From positions 735,001 to 799,000 of the forward strand of contig JAJOZX010000926.1 of NCBI GenBank assembly GCA_023014485.1: DNA of 64,000 bases. Direction: 5' to 3'. Each line of letters opens with the position of its first letter. Within the stretch, counting starts at the first letter, position 1. Source of the DNA: Bathynomus jamesi (lineage: Eukaryota > Arthropoda > Malacostraca > Isopoda > Cirolanidae). Shown here one piece after another: positions 42,217 through 51,784 of this stretch. Under the pieces are notes generated by a model. It worked only from the letters and a program-made list of their open reading frames with translations. It was not told where the DNA came from and searched no databases. Both the position numbers and the translations under genes were made by a program.

Positions 42217-43255
42217 AAGGAGGGGACAAAGGCAAACGCACCCCCCGCCCCCATAGAAAAAGAAGAGCCAAAATCAAGGCCGGGGTTTTTTGAGATGCCT
42301 AGACACTGGTTTAAAAAATGGGAGGTCATAGACAGGAGGAAAGATGGATTGAGGAAGATTGTTCCAGAGTTGACCTGTTGAGTAGGTGAAAGATTAAAAA
42401 TACCGATTAACCCTTGCTTTAGAGCGTTGAACAGAAAAGGAATGAGAAAGTGTAGAAAGTCTGGTACTGCGTGCTCTCCTTAAAGGAGGCGTGCAGTTAG
42501 AGTGTTCAGAAGAGCAATATCCGTTATAAGCGATAGTAAAGAGAGAGAGAGTGGGGCAACAATGCGGCGAAGAGAGAGAGATTGAAGATAGTCAGTGAGA
42601 GGCGGGGAATTGATGAGACGAAAAGACTTTGATAAAGATCACGAGAAAATGAAACGCCAAGAATGTTAAGGGAAGAGGAAGGATTGAGTTGTGTTTTGTT
42701 GAAGGTAAGGGGATAGAGTCGTGTGGAAGATTCTAACGAGTAGACAGATGAAGGAACTGAGTTTTTGAGGCATTGAAAGCCACAAGGTTTTCTCTGCCCC
42801 AGTTAGAGATAGCAGAAAGATCAGAGGTCAGGTGTCCCATAGCCTTCCTACGCGAATCATGGAGTGACTGTTGTGAGGGACGTTTTGGGAAGTGGGTGGA
42901 GAAGTGAAGAGTGGAATCATCGGCATAGGAGTGAAAAGGACAGGAAATGCGAATTAATAAATTAAAGGAAGAGAGTGGGTGACAGGACAAAACCCTGAGG
43001 AACACCACGGTTGATAGCTTTAGGAGAAGAATAGTAGCCATCTACAACTGCAGCTATAGATCGTCCAGAAAGGAAATTAGAGATGAAAGCACAGATAGAA
43101 GGATAGAAACCGAAGGAGGGCACTTTTGAAATTAAAGAGTTATGTCAGATTCTATCAAAAGCTTTTGATTTGTCAAGCAAAATAGCAAAAGTTTCACCGA
43201 AATCCCGAAAGGAGGATGACCAAGAGTCAGAGAGATGTGCAAGAAGATCGCCAAC
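42217..43255 (-). mobile_element. Jockey LINE, 5'-truncated, copy 2
   Basis: The minus strand encodes the end of the same Jockey RT as 4804-6452: SCPFHSYADDSTLHFSTHFP (motif C), then MGHLTSDLSAISNWGRENLV and AFNASKTQFLHLSTR. The 5' junction at about 43255 corresponds to base 5240 of copy 1 (CTGGCAATCTTCTTG against TTGGCGATCTTCTTG). The 3' end is at about 42217, with an A/T-rich tail TATAACAAAAAAATAAATAA. It lies inside the unknown gene whose frame resumes at 43256. Confidence 0.85.
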
Positions 43256-44677
43256 CCATAGTTTTTACATTTCTTCGCAGATTTAAATTTGAAAAAAAGT
43301 TCAGTAACTTATAATAATGCCGTCTCACTTTACTTCGATCAATGACGTAAGTCGAATTTGCTTTGTGAACAATTCCGAAATCTTGCAGGACAGCTGATGT
43401 AATTGCTGCACAGCCACGATCTGAAATGCCATATCTGTCGCATTCCCTTGCCATTGTTGGGAGACTCAGTCGCATTTGTGATGTACTAGCACCATCTTCA
43501 GTCATGGCATAGTGCTTGGGAGTTGGTATATGTAAATGTTTATCTTCAGATAAAATGACATCATCATTATCACTAACAGTCATGAGATTGTCATCAGAAG
43601 AAATGGGGTCTACTTCATAACGAGTACCTTGATCTTTTTTACATCGTTCCATATATTTTTCTGTTCGAATCCAATCGGCCAGCTTTCTTTTTATTGTTTT
43701 AGCCATTTGACATGTTACCTTTTTGTCGACGCCAGCTATCATCATTTTTTTTCAGTTCGTTGGTCTATTAGAAAGTCACTCCCAGCTGGAGGCACCTTTC
43801 GCTGCATTTTGCAAAGACATTCACTGAAGCACGAACAGTACATTCGCAAGCTGTAACGTCAAATAAATATGATTATATGATCGGCACTCATTTACGAAAG
43901 GCTTGACGCGTGCTACATATGAATCACTGCTTTTTCGCTCCTTTGGCTGTTTCAACAACTTTCATACTTTCCATTACATTCTTTTTATAAGTTCAACTAT
44001 TCTTTGGTGTGAAATATGGGGAATTGAAGCTTTAGCCCAAAGATCTTCAATTTTCAATGCAACTAAATTGCCAATAATATTAAAAATAGGATTTTCAATT
44101 GCTTCACTCTTCATTTTATTATTCAGAAAAAGGAAGTACTTCAGCCATAGGCGTATGGGATGATGGCACTTTACTGGGGGGGGGGGGGGGCAGAAAAAAT
44201 TTGCCCTAAAAATTTTCAGGGTGCCCTGATTTCCGTATAAGCACTATGTGTAGCATAAAATAACAAAGGTTAGAGTATGAGTAACATATATTAAAGCCTT
44301 TTTGATATAAAAAACATTACAATTTACAAAAATATGAGAAAATTTGGCTACATTTCTAAATGACAAGCAAAACTATGGCATTGCAGTTGATATAGAATTC
44401 AGTAAGTCCTCAACTTACTTTTTAATTATTAACTACAAGTATAGTAGCAAGTAATTAATTCACCTCAAGAAGTAAAACAAAACAAAGGAATGTCAGGAAA
44501 AATCTGCCTTGAAAATGCTCAATTCCCTAGTCCTGGAGGGCTGCCGCACCCCCCAGACCCCCCGCCTCATACGCTTATGACCAGCACATCATAAAAGGTT
44601 GGCAACATTGTTTCACTAAGTTCGGCAGGAGCTCCTAATACTGGACAGTTTCAGTCACTTCTTGTTTTTGTTGCCAT
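43256..44677 (-). pseudogene. Unknown conserved protein gene, interrupted
   Basis: I do not recognise a named family, though the pattern resembles multicopy uncharacterised proteins of invertebrate genomes. Read on the minus strand: an ATG at 44677 starts MATKTRSD, followed by an in-frame TGA, then GAPAELSETMLPTFYDVL. A 438-bp MITE (44144-44581) intervenes, and the frame resumes with KYFLFLNNKMKSEAIENPIF and IEDLWAKASIPHISHQRIV. TAA and TGA follow, then KQPKERKSSDSYVARVKPFV. Further on come a Cys-rich stretch (CSCFSECLCK) with PPAGSDFLIDQRTEKK, a one-base shift at the eight-T run 43745-43752, and the longest frame (43745-43256): MMIAGVDKKVTCQMAKTIKR, LSLPTMARECDRYGISDRG, STYVIDRSKVRRHYYKLL. 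The Jockey LINE cuts it off. Composition is lysine-rich and nucleic-acid-binding in character. No function is assigned. Confidence 0.6.
44144..44581. mobile_element. MITE with GYCATANGCGTATG termini
   Basis: The ends GCCATAGGCGTATGGGA and CCTCATACGCTTATGAC are inverted repeats. Next to them are CTGGGGGGGGGG and CCCCCCAGACCCCCC. The duplication is short or absent (GCTG or less). Removing the element rejoins the unknown protein between FYDVL and KYFLF in one frame, a clean insertion. Confidence 0.75.
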
Positions 44678-45176
44678 TTTGTTGGTCAAACAGCTATTCT
44701 CCGTTACACTTTCTAATCTAAAAGAACAGAGAAGAATGCGAGACTCTTCAGTATGTCCCTCATTAAATTACCAACGAGAAATGAACTAAAAATAATCACG
44801 ATATAGAGATCACAAAGAAAGGAGGAAATAGAGAACAACAACATTGCGTGCGAACTTAGTGACAGACTAGCAGAAACTGACACTGGTACTACACTAACAG
44901 CTGTTGAACACGCGCTTCCACTAACAGGTTCAAACATGTTCAAATATGTCGGGCAACAGTTTTTTGGTTGCGATGATAGTCTGAGATTACTAAATACGAT
45001 ACTTTTCCATTATCTGCCCCAATGCAAAATTTAAATGTTTCTACAAGTTTCCACAGTTTCTTTTAAAACAATTTCATTAAACAAATGTAAAGAAGATTCC
45101 ACAATTTTTTTTTTTTTACAATTTTAGGGGTTTTTCCGTTATACTCCGCAATATAACATTTAACAGGATATAATTA
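44678..45176. other. No recognisable gene
   Basis: Upstream flank of the unknown gene: a possible promoter region, but no clear core promoter element was identified. A poly-T run is at 45108-45117. Confidence 0.35.
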
Positions 45177-45341
45177 TTAGGTAAAAGTTGCTTAAAATTA
45201 ATCGAAACCTACGGGAAAATTATTGAATGCCCGGTTAGGTCAACTGTACGCCCTTGACGATTGGTTAGGTTAAGTCGTGATTTTTCGTTAGTTTTAACGA
45301 AAATATCACGACTTAACGTAAGCAACTTTTACCTAAAATTA
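45177..45341. repeat. Hairpin element with TTAGGTCAACTGTA module
   Basis: The outer arms TTAGGTAAAAGTTGCTTA and TAAGCAACTTTTACCTAA are exact. Inside are GCCCGGTTAGGTCAACTGTA, CGCCCTTGACGATTGGTTAG and a hairpin around TTCGTTAGTTTTAACGAAAA. It shares its core with 11.2, 20.8 and 23.7 kb. Confidence 0.85.
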
Positions 45342-45814
45342 TATACATTGTATTCATATAAATACACGTACGCTGCATCACCATTAAGTAGTTGCACTAA
45401 TTCTCTGTAGCTCGCCATTGTATGTAATTCTAGAGCCTGATAAAGCAATTTTTTTATTAGGGGCCAGATAACGGAAAAGTACCCTAAATACTGTTATAAA
45501 ACCTACTTTATTAGTCAAAATAGAAATTTGATATTCCTTAATAAATTATATTTCATATGTAAAAATTGTGGATTTTATGCTAATTTTAGGAAATGTTAAA
45601 ACAAGTGTAGTCATATTAGATATAAATTATTTAATTAATCTTATGGGTATTAATTCCTTCACACAATCGTCATTTTACCGATACACGCCATTCTTGCCCT
45701 CATGTTCTCTGAAATTTGGCCGAAATTTCACATCTACTTATATACTTACTTTATGTGAGTTCGAACGATGGTTCAGGATCGACCTGCTCGACCTCTGAAT
45801 ATGGTAATATTCGA
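45342..45814. other. No recognisable gene; LINE tail at 45755-45800
   Basis: On the minus strand GAGGTCGAGCAGGTCGATCC matches the end of the FLCKxP LINE fragment near 53812 (GGTCGAGCAGGTCGATTTTG). Otherwise anonymous. Confidence 0.4.
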
Positions 45815-45968
45815 GCATTTTCGCTATTCCGCTGAAACTTTGACCTTAGTGTGCACATCTTAAATTTAATAATAACAGAAGAATAATTTTTTACCACACT
45901 GATGCTTTCTTTCCCCAATACGCATTTTTCCCACACTCAGCCATTTTGAAAATTTGAAAAAAACAACA
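45815..45968. repeat. Right arm of the ~4.2-kb inverted-repeat unit
   Basis: This is the reverse complement of 41776-41930: its outer end reads AAAATTTCACTCCGTCC, and ACACTCAGCCATTTTGAAAA, CGCATTTTTCCCACACTC and GTGCACATCTTAAATTTAAT all have partners in the left arm. Together the arms bound the unknown gene. Confidence 0.75.
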
Positions 45969-45975
45969 ACAAAAT

Positions 45976-46224
45976 TTCACTCCGTCCGAGTGTATGAAGT
46001 AACGCGAATGAAGAGAGAAATCCGATTTGAATTATATTAACGGAAGTGAACATGGACCAGTAATATTTATTACATGTACTTTTTATAACAACTGTATATT
46101 CCATAGTAAGGTTTATAAAAGGTATTGAAAATGTTTTTAAGAGTTAAAGAACAAGTTGAAACTAGATTAAACCAGTTCAAAGATGATTTGTCTCTTCACT
46201 CGCGTTACTTTATACACACCCTGT
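45976..46224. mobile_element. mariner/Tc-type MITE (GGGTGTGTATAAAGTAACG)
   Basis: The left end GAGTGTATGAAGTAACGCGA and the right end TCGCGTTACTTTATACACAC are inverted repeats extending through ATGAAGAGAGAAATC and GATTTGTCTCTTCACT. There is no gene inside. It abuts the right arm of the 4.2-kb unit. The sequence around the hAT site (GGGTGTGTATAATAGGGTGG) is similar to its terminus. Confidence 0.75.
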
Positions 46225-46361
46225 ACTATATATATGCGTGTTCGCTTTAATTGAAAATATATTTTATTTATATATTTGCATATATTTTAAGCGATTTTCA
46301 TACTTGGGCAAAAATCTCGATTCATTGAGTTTGACAGCCAATCCGGAGTAACTAACGAGAC
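46225..46361. other. Short AT-rich spacer
   Basis: No feature seen. Confidence 0.4.
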
Positions 46362-46810
46362 TGGAGCATGGTTATGATTTATCGGCTAATCACTTAATCA
46401 TTATTTCATATTTAATCATTAATTAATCCAAAAATATATTTAGAAAATAATGAAAAATGATTAATTTCCCCCATAATTTCATCATTTTACCATAAATTTT
46501 GTAATGTGACATTTAAATTTGGTACCTTTTTTGGCATGTATAAACTGGCTAATCCGCTCATGACTGATTTCTTGAACTAAAGCGAACTAAATAGATGAGA
46601 AAAATAGGTTTCCTTCGGTCTTATCCCATGTAACAAACAATAAAGATCTTTCTTACGGTACCCTTTTCACAAGTATTTATTTTGTAATAATTTTTAATCA
46701 GTTGATCATTGATTAATTAGAATGATTAATTAAAATAAATTGATAAATTAGAAAATTTCATCATTCCTCACTTTTTCTGAAAAATGATTATTTAATTTAA
46801 CCATGTTCTA
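46362..46810. mobile_element. hAT-type MITE (ATGGTTA termini)
   Basis: The ends TGGAGCATGGTTA and TAACCATGTTCTA are inverted repeats (11 of 13). The flanks AACGAGAC and AACGAGAT match at 7 of 8. The interior is dominated by inverted TTAATCATT-type motifs. Confidence 0.75.
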
Positions 46811-46919
46811 AACGAGATACTAATCCATCCTCTCGTACAACTTCAACTTAACTAGACCTGTAATGTAATCTGACCTAACCTGTCCTAAATCACAAATGTG
46901 TCCATTGTTGCAACACCGC
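46811..46919. other. Short spacer with CCTAACC motifs
   Basis: TGACCTAACCTGTCCTAA occurs at 46870-46890. No gene was found. Confidence 0.4.
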
Positions 46920-47093
46920 TTCCAGTAGATCAGCAAAGTTAAGCGACGTTGGATCTGGATAGTGGTCGGATGGGAGACCGTCCTCCGAGTCCAGATTACG
47001 TAACGACCCGTGGTTCGGATTCCACTTATAAAAGCTGTAGGTTCCCTCTGTCATATGGCCTTAGATGTTGCGAAGAAGGTTGGACGACCCCCA
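46920..47093 (+). repeat. 5S rRNA-derived SINE (SINE3-like)
   Basis: AAGTTAAGCGACGTTGG (46936) is close to the 5S internal box A, and TCGGATGGGAGACCG (46966) to box C, in the right order and spacing for a 5S promoter. The 5' third of 5S is missing. A tRNA-like box B (GTGGTTCGGATTCCAC), CTGTAGGTTCCCTCTGTCAT and GGCCTTAGATGTTGCGAAGA follow. A second, 5'-truncated copy lies at 20080-20199. It is not a 5S rRNA gene because the sequence after box C is unrelated to 5S. Confidence 0.85.
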
Positions 47094-47660
47094 AAAAACA
47101 CACACACGTTTGGTTACCATACAAGATCGCGACACTCACACATTTTCACATATTCAACCCTGTATCGCGACATTCAACCAATCTAAAAACCTAGTAAATT
47201 TAACTAAACCTTACCTAACCTAGCGTAACCTAACCTAACCTTAATTATTCATGATAAAAGAAAGCATTTATGAATCTAAACCACCGCGACACGGCTAATA
47301 TCGTAATACGCACGTTCGTGTCGCGATGGGCTGTGTATCATCAAAATTGTCGCGATTCAGTAGGTAAGACAAGAACGAACACACACACAAATAGTTAAAA
47401 AGAGGTCTTAAATAAAGTATAAACTAAATTGTGTTTATTTTGACATCTTTTAAAAAGCGTTTTGCCATAAATTTCGCGCCATTTTATTCGATAAAAATGT
47501 AATTTGTGACTCATCTATAGATCTTCATTTCCCCATTCGGTATTTCAAGGCGTCAACCAAGTGGAGAGATTATGATTACTTATGACCCGGATTAAGATTT
47601 ATGTTTATTTCAATTTTAGCTGCTACATGAATGGAAAATCGATGAACACTAAATTAAAGG
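47094..47660. other. No recognisable gene; (CCTAA)n tract and TCGCGACA repeats
   Basis: AACCTAACCTAACC (47227-47240) is telomere-like. The motif TCGCGACA or its complement occurs at about 47129, 47164, 47318 and 47349 in inverted arrangement, suggesting a small TIR element with unresolved ends. Confidence 0.45.
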
Positions 47661-47664
47661 TGCA

Positions 47665-47665
<1 letters not shown>

Positions 47666-47726
<61 letters not shown>

Positions 47727-47731
47727 ATATA
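47666..47731. repeat. (TA)n tract
   Basis: An interrupted TA tract of about 66 bases adjoining the mariner left end. Confidence 0.95.
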
Positions 47732-47732
47732 C

Positions 47733-49069
47733 ACTAGGGGCACTCAATATATTTTGCCCACCCTTTTTTCTTAGCTAAATAATAGGCCATGGGGCTGAAA
47801 TGTCTTTTGGGCCGTAAGTTTGAACTTTCTGCACTTCGCATAACCGGATTTTTCCAGTTTGAACCTCCCCTCCTTGTATAAAACCTTTTAAACGCCCTTG
47901 TATAAAACTGATGGTTAACGCAGTTTCGAAACTGGCGTCTGACAGTGATGTGCGTCGTAAACAGAGAGCTGTTATCGAGTTCTTAACCGCAGAGGCGGAA
48001 ACAGTTGGAAATATTCACAAACATCTAAAAAGCGTTTACGGAGATGCTGTTGTTGATCGAAGCACAGTTGGACGCTGGTCTAAACGTGCGAGATCATCGG
48101 AGAGAGGGAGAGCCAGCCTCGATGATGAGCCACGCAGCGGTCGCCCAGCATCGGCTGTGACATCTCGCACTGTGCAACGTGCTAACAGCATCATTCGATC
48201 AAATCGGCGCGTCACATACAAGGAGCAATAACTGGAGCTAGGAATTAGTGAAGGAAGTGTGAATACGATAATTCAGCAACTGGGATACTGAAAAGTGTGT
48301 TCACGGTTTGTTCCTCGCCAACTGACTGAAGATCACAAAGCCCAAAGAAAAGAAATTGCTTCTGAGTCGTTGGTTCGATACGAGACAGAAGGGGATGACT
48401 TCCTTTCACAAATTGTGACTGGGGATGAGACTTGGGTACACTGCTTTGAACCTGAAACAAAACGCCAATCCATGGAGTGGCATCACGCAGACTCCCCGCG
48501 CAAGTAAAAGTTCAAAATGGCTTCCTCTGCAGGAAAGGTTATGGCCACCATCTTCTGGGACATGAAAGAGGTGATTCTGGTGGACATTATGAAGTAAGGG
48601 CGAACAATCAACTCAGAGGCATATATTGCTACCCTACAGAGACTCCAGAGACGTATAAAGCTAGTTCGACCGGAGAGAAAACTGGAAGACGTCCTTCTTT
48701 TGCACGATAACGCAAGACCACAACAGTTTGCAAACAAGAGAAGCCATCACAAAAATGCGCTTGACTGTGTTACCCCACCCTCCATACAGCCCGGATCTGG
48801 CACTTTCACACTTCCATTTGTTTGGGCCAATGAAGGATGCTATTCGTGGAAGAAAGTTTCAGAGTGACGATGAGGTTTTTGAGGAGGTTAAGAGGTAGCT
48901 TCAGCGGAGCCCAGCGGACTTTTACCAGCAAGGAATAAAGGCCCTTGTTTCGAGGTGGAGGAAAGCCGTAGAAAAGGATGGAGATTATGTGGAAAAATAA
49001 AAACTTGTAAAAAAGGTATGTAACTACTTGTGTAAAAAATTTCTGGAACTTACTGCCCAGCATGCTCAG
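47733..49069 (+). mobile_element. mariner element, near full length
   Basis: The left end ACTAGGGGCACTCAATATAT, with TTTTGCCCACC, follows a (TA)n tract. The transposase region fills most of the element. The right end is near 49050 (TTCTGGAACTTACTGCC), next to the hAT MITE at 49078. The terminal inverted repeat is not clear enough to define exactly. Confidence 0.75.
47911..48998 (+). pseudogene. mariner transposase, catalytic Asp lost
   Basis: The frame starts MVNAVSKLASDSDVRRKQ, with the helix-turn-helix region KSVYGDAVVDRSTVGRWSK and the linker DDEPRSGRPASAVT. Stops occur near 48230 and 48290. The catalytic domain starts at TGDETWVHCFEPETKRQSM (first Asp). HDNARPQQFANK follows (second Asp). 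The third motif reads PYSPDLALSHFHLFGPMKD, where mariners have APSDYH or APSDFH, so the third catalytic Asp is His. At least three stops and several frame changes exist. DNA-binding and catalytic parts are all recognisable. Confidence 0.88.
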
Positions 49070-49077
49070 CTTCCCCT

Positions 49078-49866
49078 CAGAGCTGGGCAGTATTTAAATA
49101 CATTTGTATTTAAATACGTATTTAAATACATTTGTGTATTTAGAACTGTATTTATAAATACATTGTTTTTCATGTATTTAAATATAGTATTTAAATACTT
49201 TAATGAGTATTTAAATACAATGTATTTAAATACTCAAAATATAAAAATGTAAATACTTTTACTGGTTTAATACACGTTCTGTACTAGCACAGTACGACGC
49301 GTCGACAGTGTAGTACAGCATGGTTCATGTTTCAACGTGTCAGTTCAATCAGTTGTGTGCCACCCAAAAGAAACACTCTTTCAGACAAAACTTTTGAAAG
49401 ATTGGTTTTGATCCGCAGCAACCGTGAAATAAAAGAGAATTCGTAAGGTGCCTTATGTTTATGTTTACGTCTTATGTTTACGTTTATGTCTCATCTACTC
49501 ATTAATTGTTATCATTTGCAGTGATATAATGAGTATAATATGTCACTGGTTGAACATCGTAAGTTCTAAGTTCTTTTGTTTTTGTTTTGTTCTGAAAAAG
49601 GGAAATATAAATCGGAAATTAGATTGTACTATTTCTTTATCCTTTATCAAGCATTTTATATTGTTGTTACTCATGAATTAGTGAATGCATATGTTAAAAT
49701 TTGTATGTATTTAAAATGTATTTACAAATGTATTTAAATACAATTGATGTATTTGTATTTAGTATCTAAATACATTCGTAAAAATGTATTTAGTATTTAG
49801 TATTTAAATACATTCTCCATGTATTTAGTATTTAAATACATTCAATGTATTTATTGCCCAGCTCTG
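49078..49866. mobile_element. hAT-type MITE full of GTATTTAAATAC repeats, perfect TSD
   Basis: The ends CAGAGCTGGGCAGTATTTAA and TTATTGCCCAGCTCTG are inverted repeats. The duplication CTTCCCCT is exact (49070-49077 and 49867-49874). About 150 bases next to each end consist of tandem, partly palindromic GTATTTAAATACA units. The centre (49255-49690) is anonymous with no transposase. Confidence 0.9.
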
Positions 49867-49929
49867 CTTCCCCTATAAGGCCTTTCAGGGTAAAAGCAAA
49901 GATTACAGTTATATAATAAATATCCTAGA

Positions 49930-49963
49930 GGGAATCTTAGGGTCTTTGTTAGCCTGTAACTCT

Positions 49964-49967
<4 letters not shown>
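49930..49967 (+). mobile_element. CR1 3'-terminal scrap
   Basis: AATCTTAGGGTCTTTGTTAG and CCTGTAACTCTGTAAC match the last 25 bases plus tail of the CR1 at 27075-31640, in plus orientation. This is an extreme 5' truncation. Confidence 0.6.
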
Positions 49968-50007
<40 letters not shown>

Positions 50008-50020
50008 ACACACACACACA

Positions 50021-50067
<47 letters not shown>
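49968..50067. repeat. (AC)n(CT)n compound microsatellite
   Basis: About 55 bases of AC with one interruption, then about 45 bases of CT. Confidence 0.97.
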
Positions 50068-50365
50068 AACTATCTGTACAAACCACTCTGGCTCTGTCAT
50101 TTTGTTAAGACGTTCGCAAAGCAGACAAGTATGCTTTGGAAAGCGATTAAATTCAAATCTGGACTAACATTCACGAGTGATGAATTAATATTCCTTTAAT
50201 GACCGTCATTAGGGCTTTATTAATTACAAAGGAAATCAATTAATATAGAATTTATAATTCTCTCTCTCTCTCTCTTTCTCCATAATATATATATATATAT
50301 ATATATATTATATTATATATATATATAGAAGCAACCGCATAATTATATATATAATATATATTATA
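50068..50365. other. No recognisable gene; (TA)n at 50286-50330
   Basis: A short (CT)n run at 50260-50279 and TA tracts. Confidence 0.45.
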
Positions 50366-50942
50366 CAGGGTGTCTGAGAATTATGTACAATGTTTGGCTG
50401 TTATTAAAAGTCAACCATGAAGTGTAGAAATTCCAGTGTTGTACATTTTACAGAGAATCTCATTAAGTTTGTCGGATACCAAGTTTTGACAAGTTTTGAC
50501 AAGTTTTTTAGAAATTCCAGTGGTGTCCGAACATTATCTGTACAATTTCATCTTTTAATAAAATTCTTGATAACACACGTAAAAATTCTTAAACAAGATT
50601 ATTTAGAATCTGTATTTCAAAAGTTTCTTTTATTAAAGTAACGTTGTTACAAACATTCGATATGTGCACCATTAGTGATCGCAAAACATCCAATCGATAC
50701 TCCAAATGTTGCCATGTACGCTGCAGCATATCCACATCAATTCGCTCAATAGCAGATGTGATTCTTGCTTTAAATCATCAATGTCTGTCACCCGCGTACA
50801 TTTTAAAGAACTTGTCAAAACGTGGTATCAGAAAAAACTTAATGAGATTCTCTGTAAAATGGGACAACAGTGGAATTTCTACACTTCATGGTTGACTTTT
50901 AATAACAGCCAAAAATTGTACAGATAATTCTCGGACACCCGG
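50366..50942. mobile_element. mariner/Tc-type foldback element, ~130-bp TIRs
   Basis: The left arm starts CAGGGTGTCTGAGAATTATG, and the right arm ends with the near-exact complement (ATTCTCGGACACCC). Arms continue through TGGCTGTTATTAAAAGTCAA and CATGAAGTGTAGAAATTCCA to TTTACAGAGAATCTCATTAA. On the minus strand 50640-50800 encodes the end of a transposase (TDIDDLKARITSAIERIDVD, MLQRTWQHLEYRLDVLR). The rest of the gene is deleted. Confidence 0.88.
50640..50800 (-). pseudogene. mariner/Tc-type transposase C-terminal remnant
   Basis: The minus strand reads TDIDDLKARITSAIERIDVD, then MLQRTWQHLEYRLDVLRS, and after a one-base shift NGAHIE. This segment follows the third catalytic Asp in arthropod Tc-type transposases. 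No catalytic residue is left. Confidence 0.7.
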
Positions 50943-50973
<31 letters not shown>

Positions 50974-51268
50974 TATTATATATATATTTTTTTTTTTTTT
51001 TTTAGTTCAGGAAGAACCGATTCGCCTCTATTTAAAGGGCATCTCAGCGGAAAAACAAAGAAAAAGTGAGAGGAAAGACAGAGGAAAAAGAAAGGGTGGA
51101 GGGGACAGTCGAAGTGGAAAAAGACAAGGATGACAAGGACTGCAGGGCCGAGCCCCATCATCCTTGGGTGCTAGGGCCGGGAGGGCGCACGTGAAACCTC
51201 CAGGAACAAGCACGTACAAACGAGCAAAAGAGCACTCAAGAGCACGAGCTTAGAACCCCCTTGCGGGG

Positions 51269-51333
<65 letters not shown>

Positions 51334-51360
51334 GTGTGTGTGTGTGTGTGTGTACTGTAT
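50943..51360. repeat. (TA)n tracts around an unidentified G-rich repeat
   Basis: TA tracts lie at 50943-50986 and 51271-51331, with a GT run at 51334-51352. The 260 bases between them begin with poly-T, contain GAAAAACAAAGAAAAAGTGAG and GGGCCGGGAGGGC, and end GGGGTT. The strand bias suggests a LINE or SINE 3' end on the minus strand, but no frame supports it. Confidence 0.5.
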
Positions 51361-51780
51361 ATAATCAGTGACGACTTGTGATAGCTTAGCATGGTGGTGC
51401 GATTTCAGGTGTTGGTTGCGGGGTTTCTCTCCCGGATCTGTTAGCAGTCCTCCGCAAGTTTCTTGCTTGATCTCTTGCTTGCGGGCTGTCGAGTTTGTTT
51501 TCGGATTTTGCTTAGGCTGTCAAAAAGCGCTTGCTTCTCAGTACTCAAAAACTTTGTTCACTGTTCGAATGTTAAAAATCTATCTTTTTTCAATTACTTT
51601 ATCCAACACCGAGCATCTCCGAGAAGAATTAGAAAAAATGTTGGAATTGTCGATAAATTTCTAAAAACCTCGCCCACTTGAGAAATTCTAGAAACTGATC
51701 GAGTCATTATTAAATTAATTTGGTGGGCGTAGCAGTAAACTTAATGTGCGTTTGAGAACCTTTTTTTTTTTATAAGAACA
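51361..51780. other. No recognisable gene
   Basis: A 98-codon frame (51368-51664) has no domain. TCTTGCTTG repeats occur at about 51458-51482. Confidence 0.4.
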
Positions 51781-51784
51781 TTTA

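Noticed and set aside
46920..46985. Possible 5S rRNA gene
   Set aside because: The 5' third is missing and the sequence after box C is tRNA-like, not 5S; a second copy has the same body.
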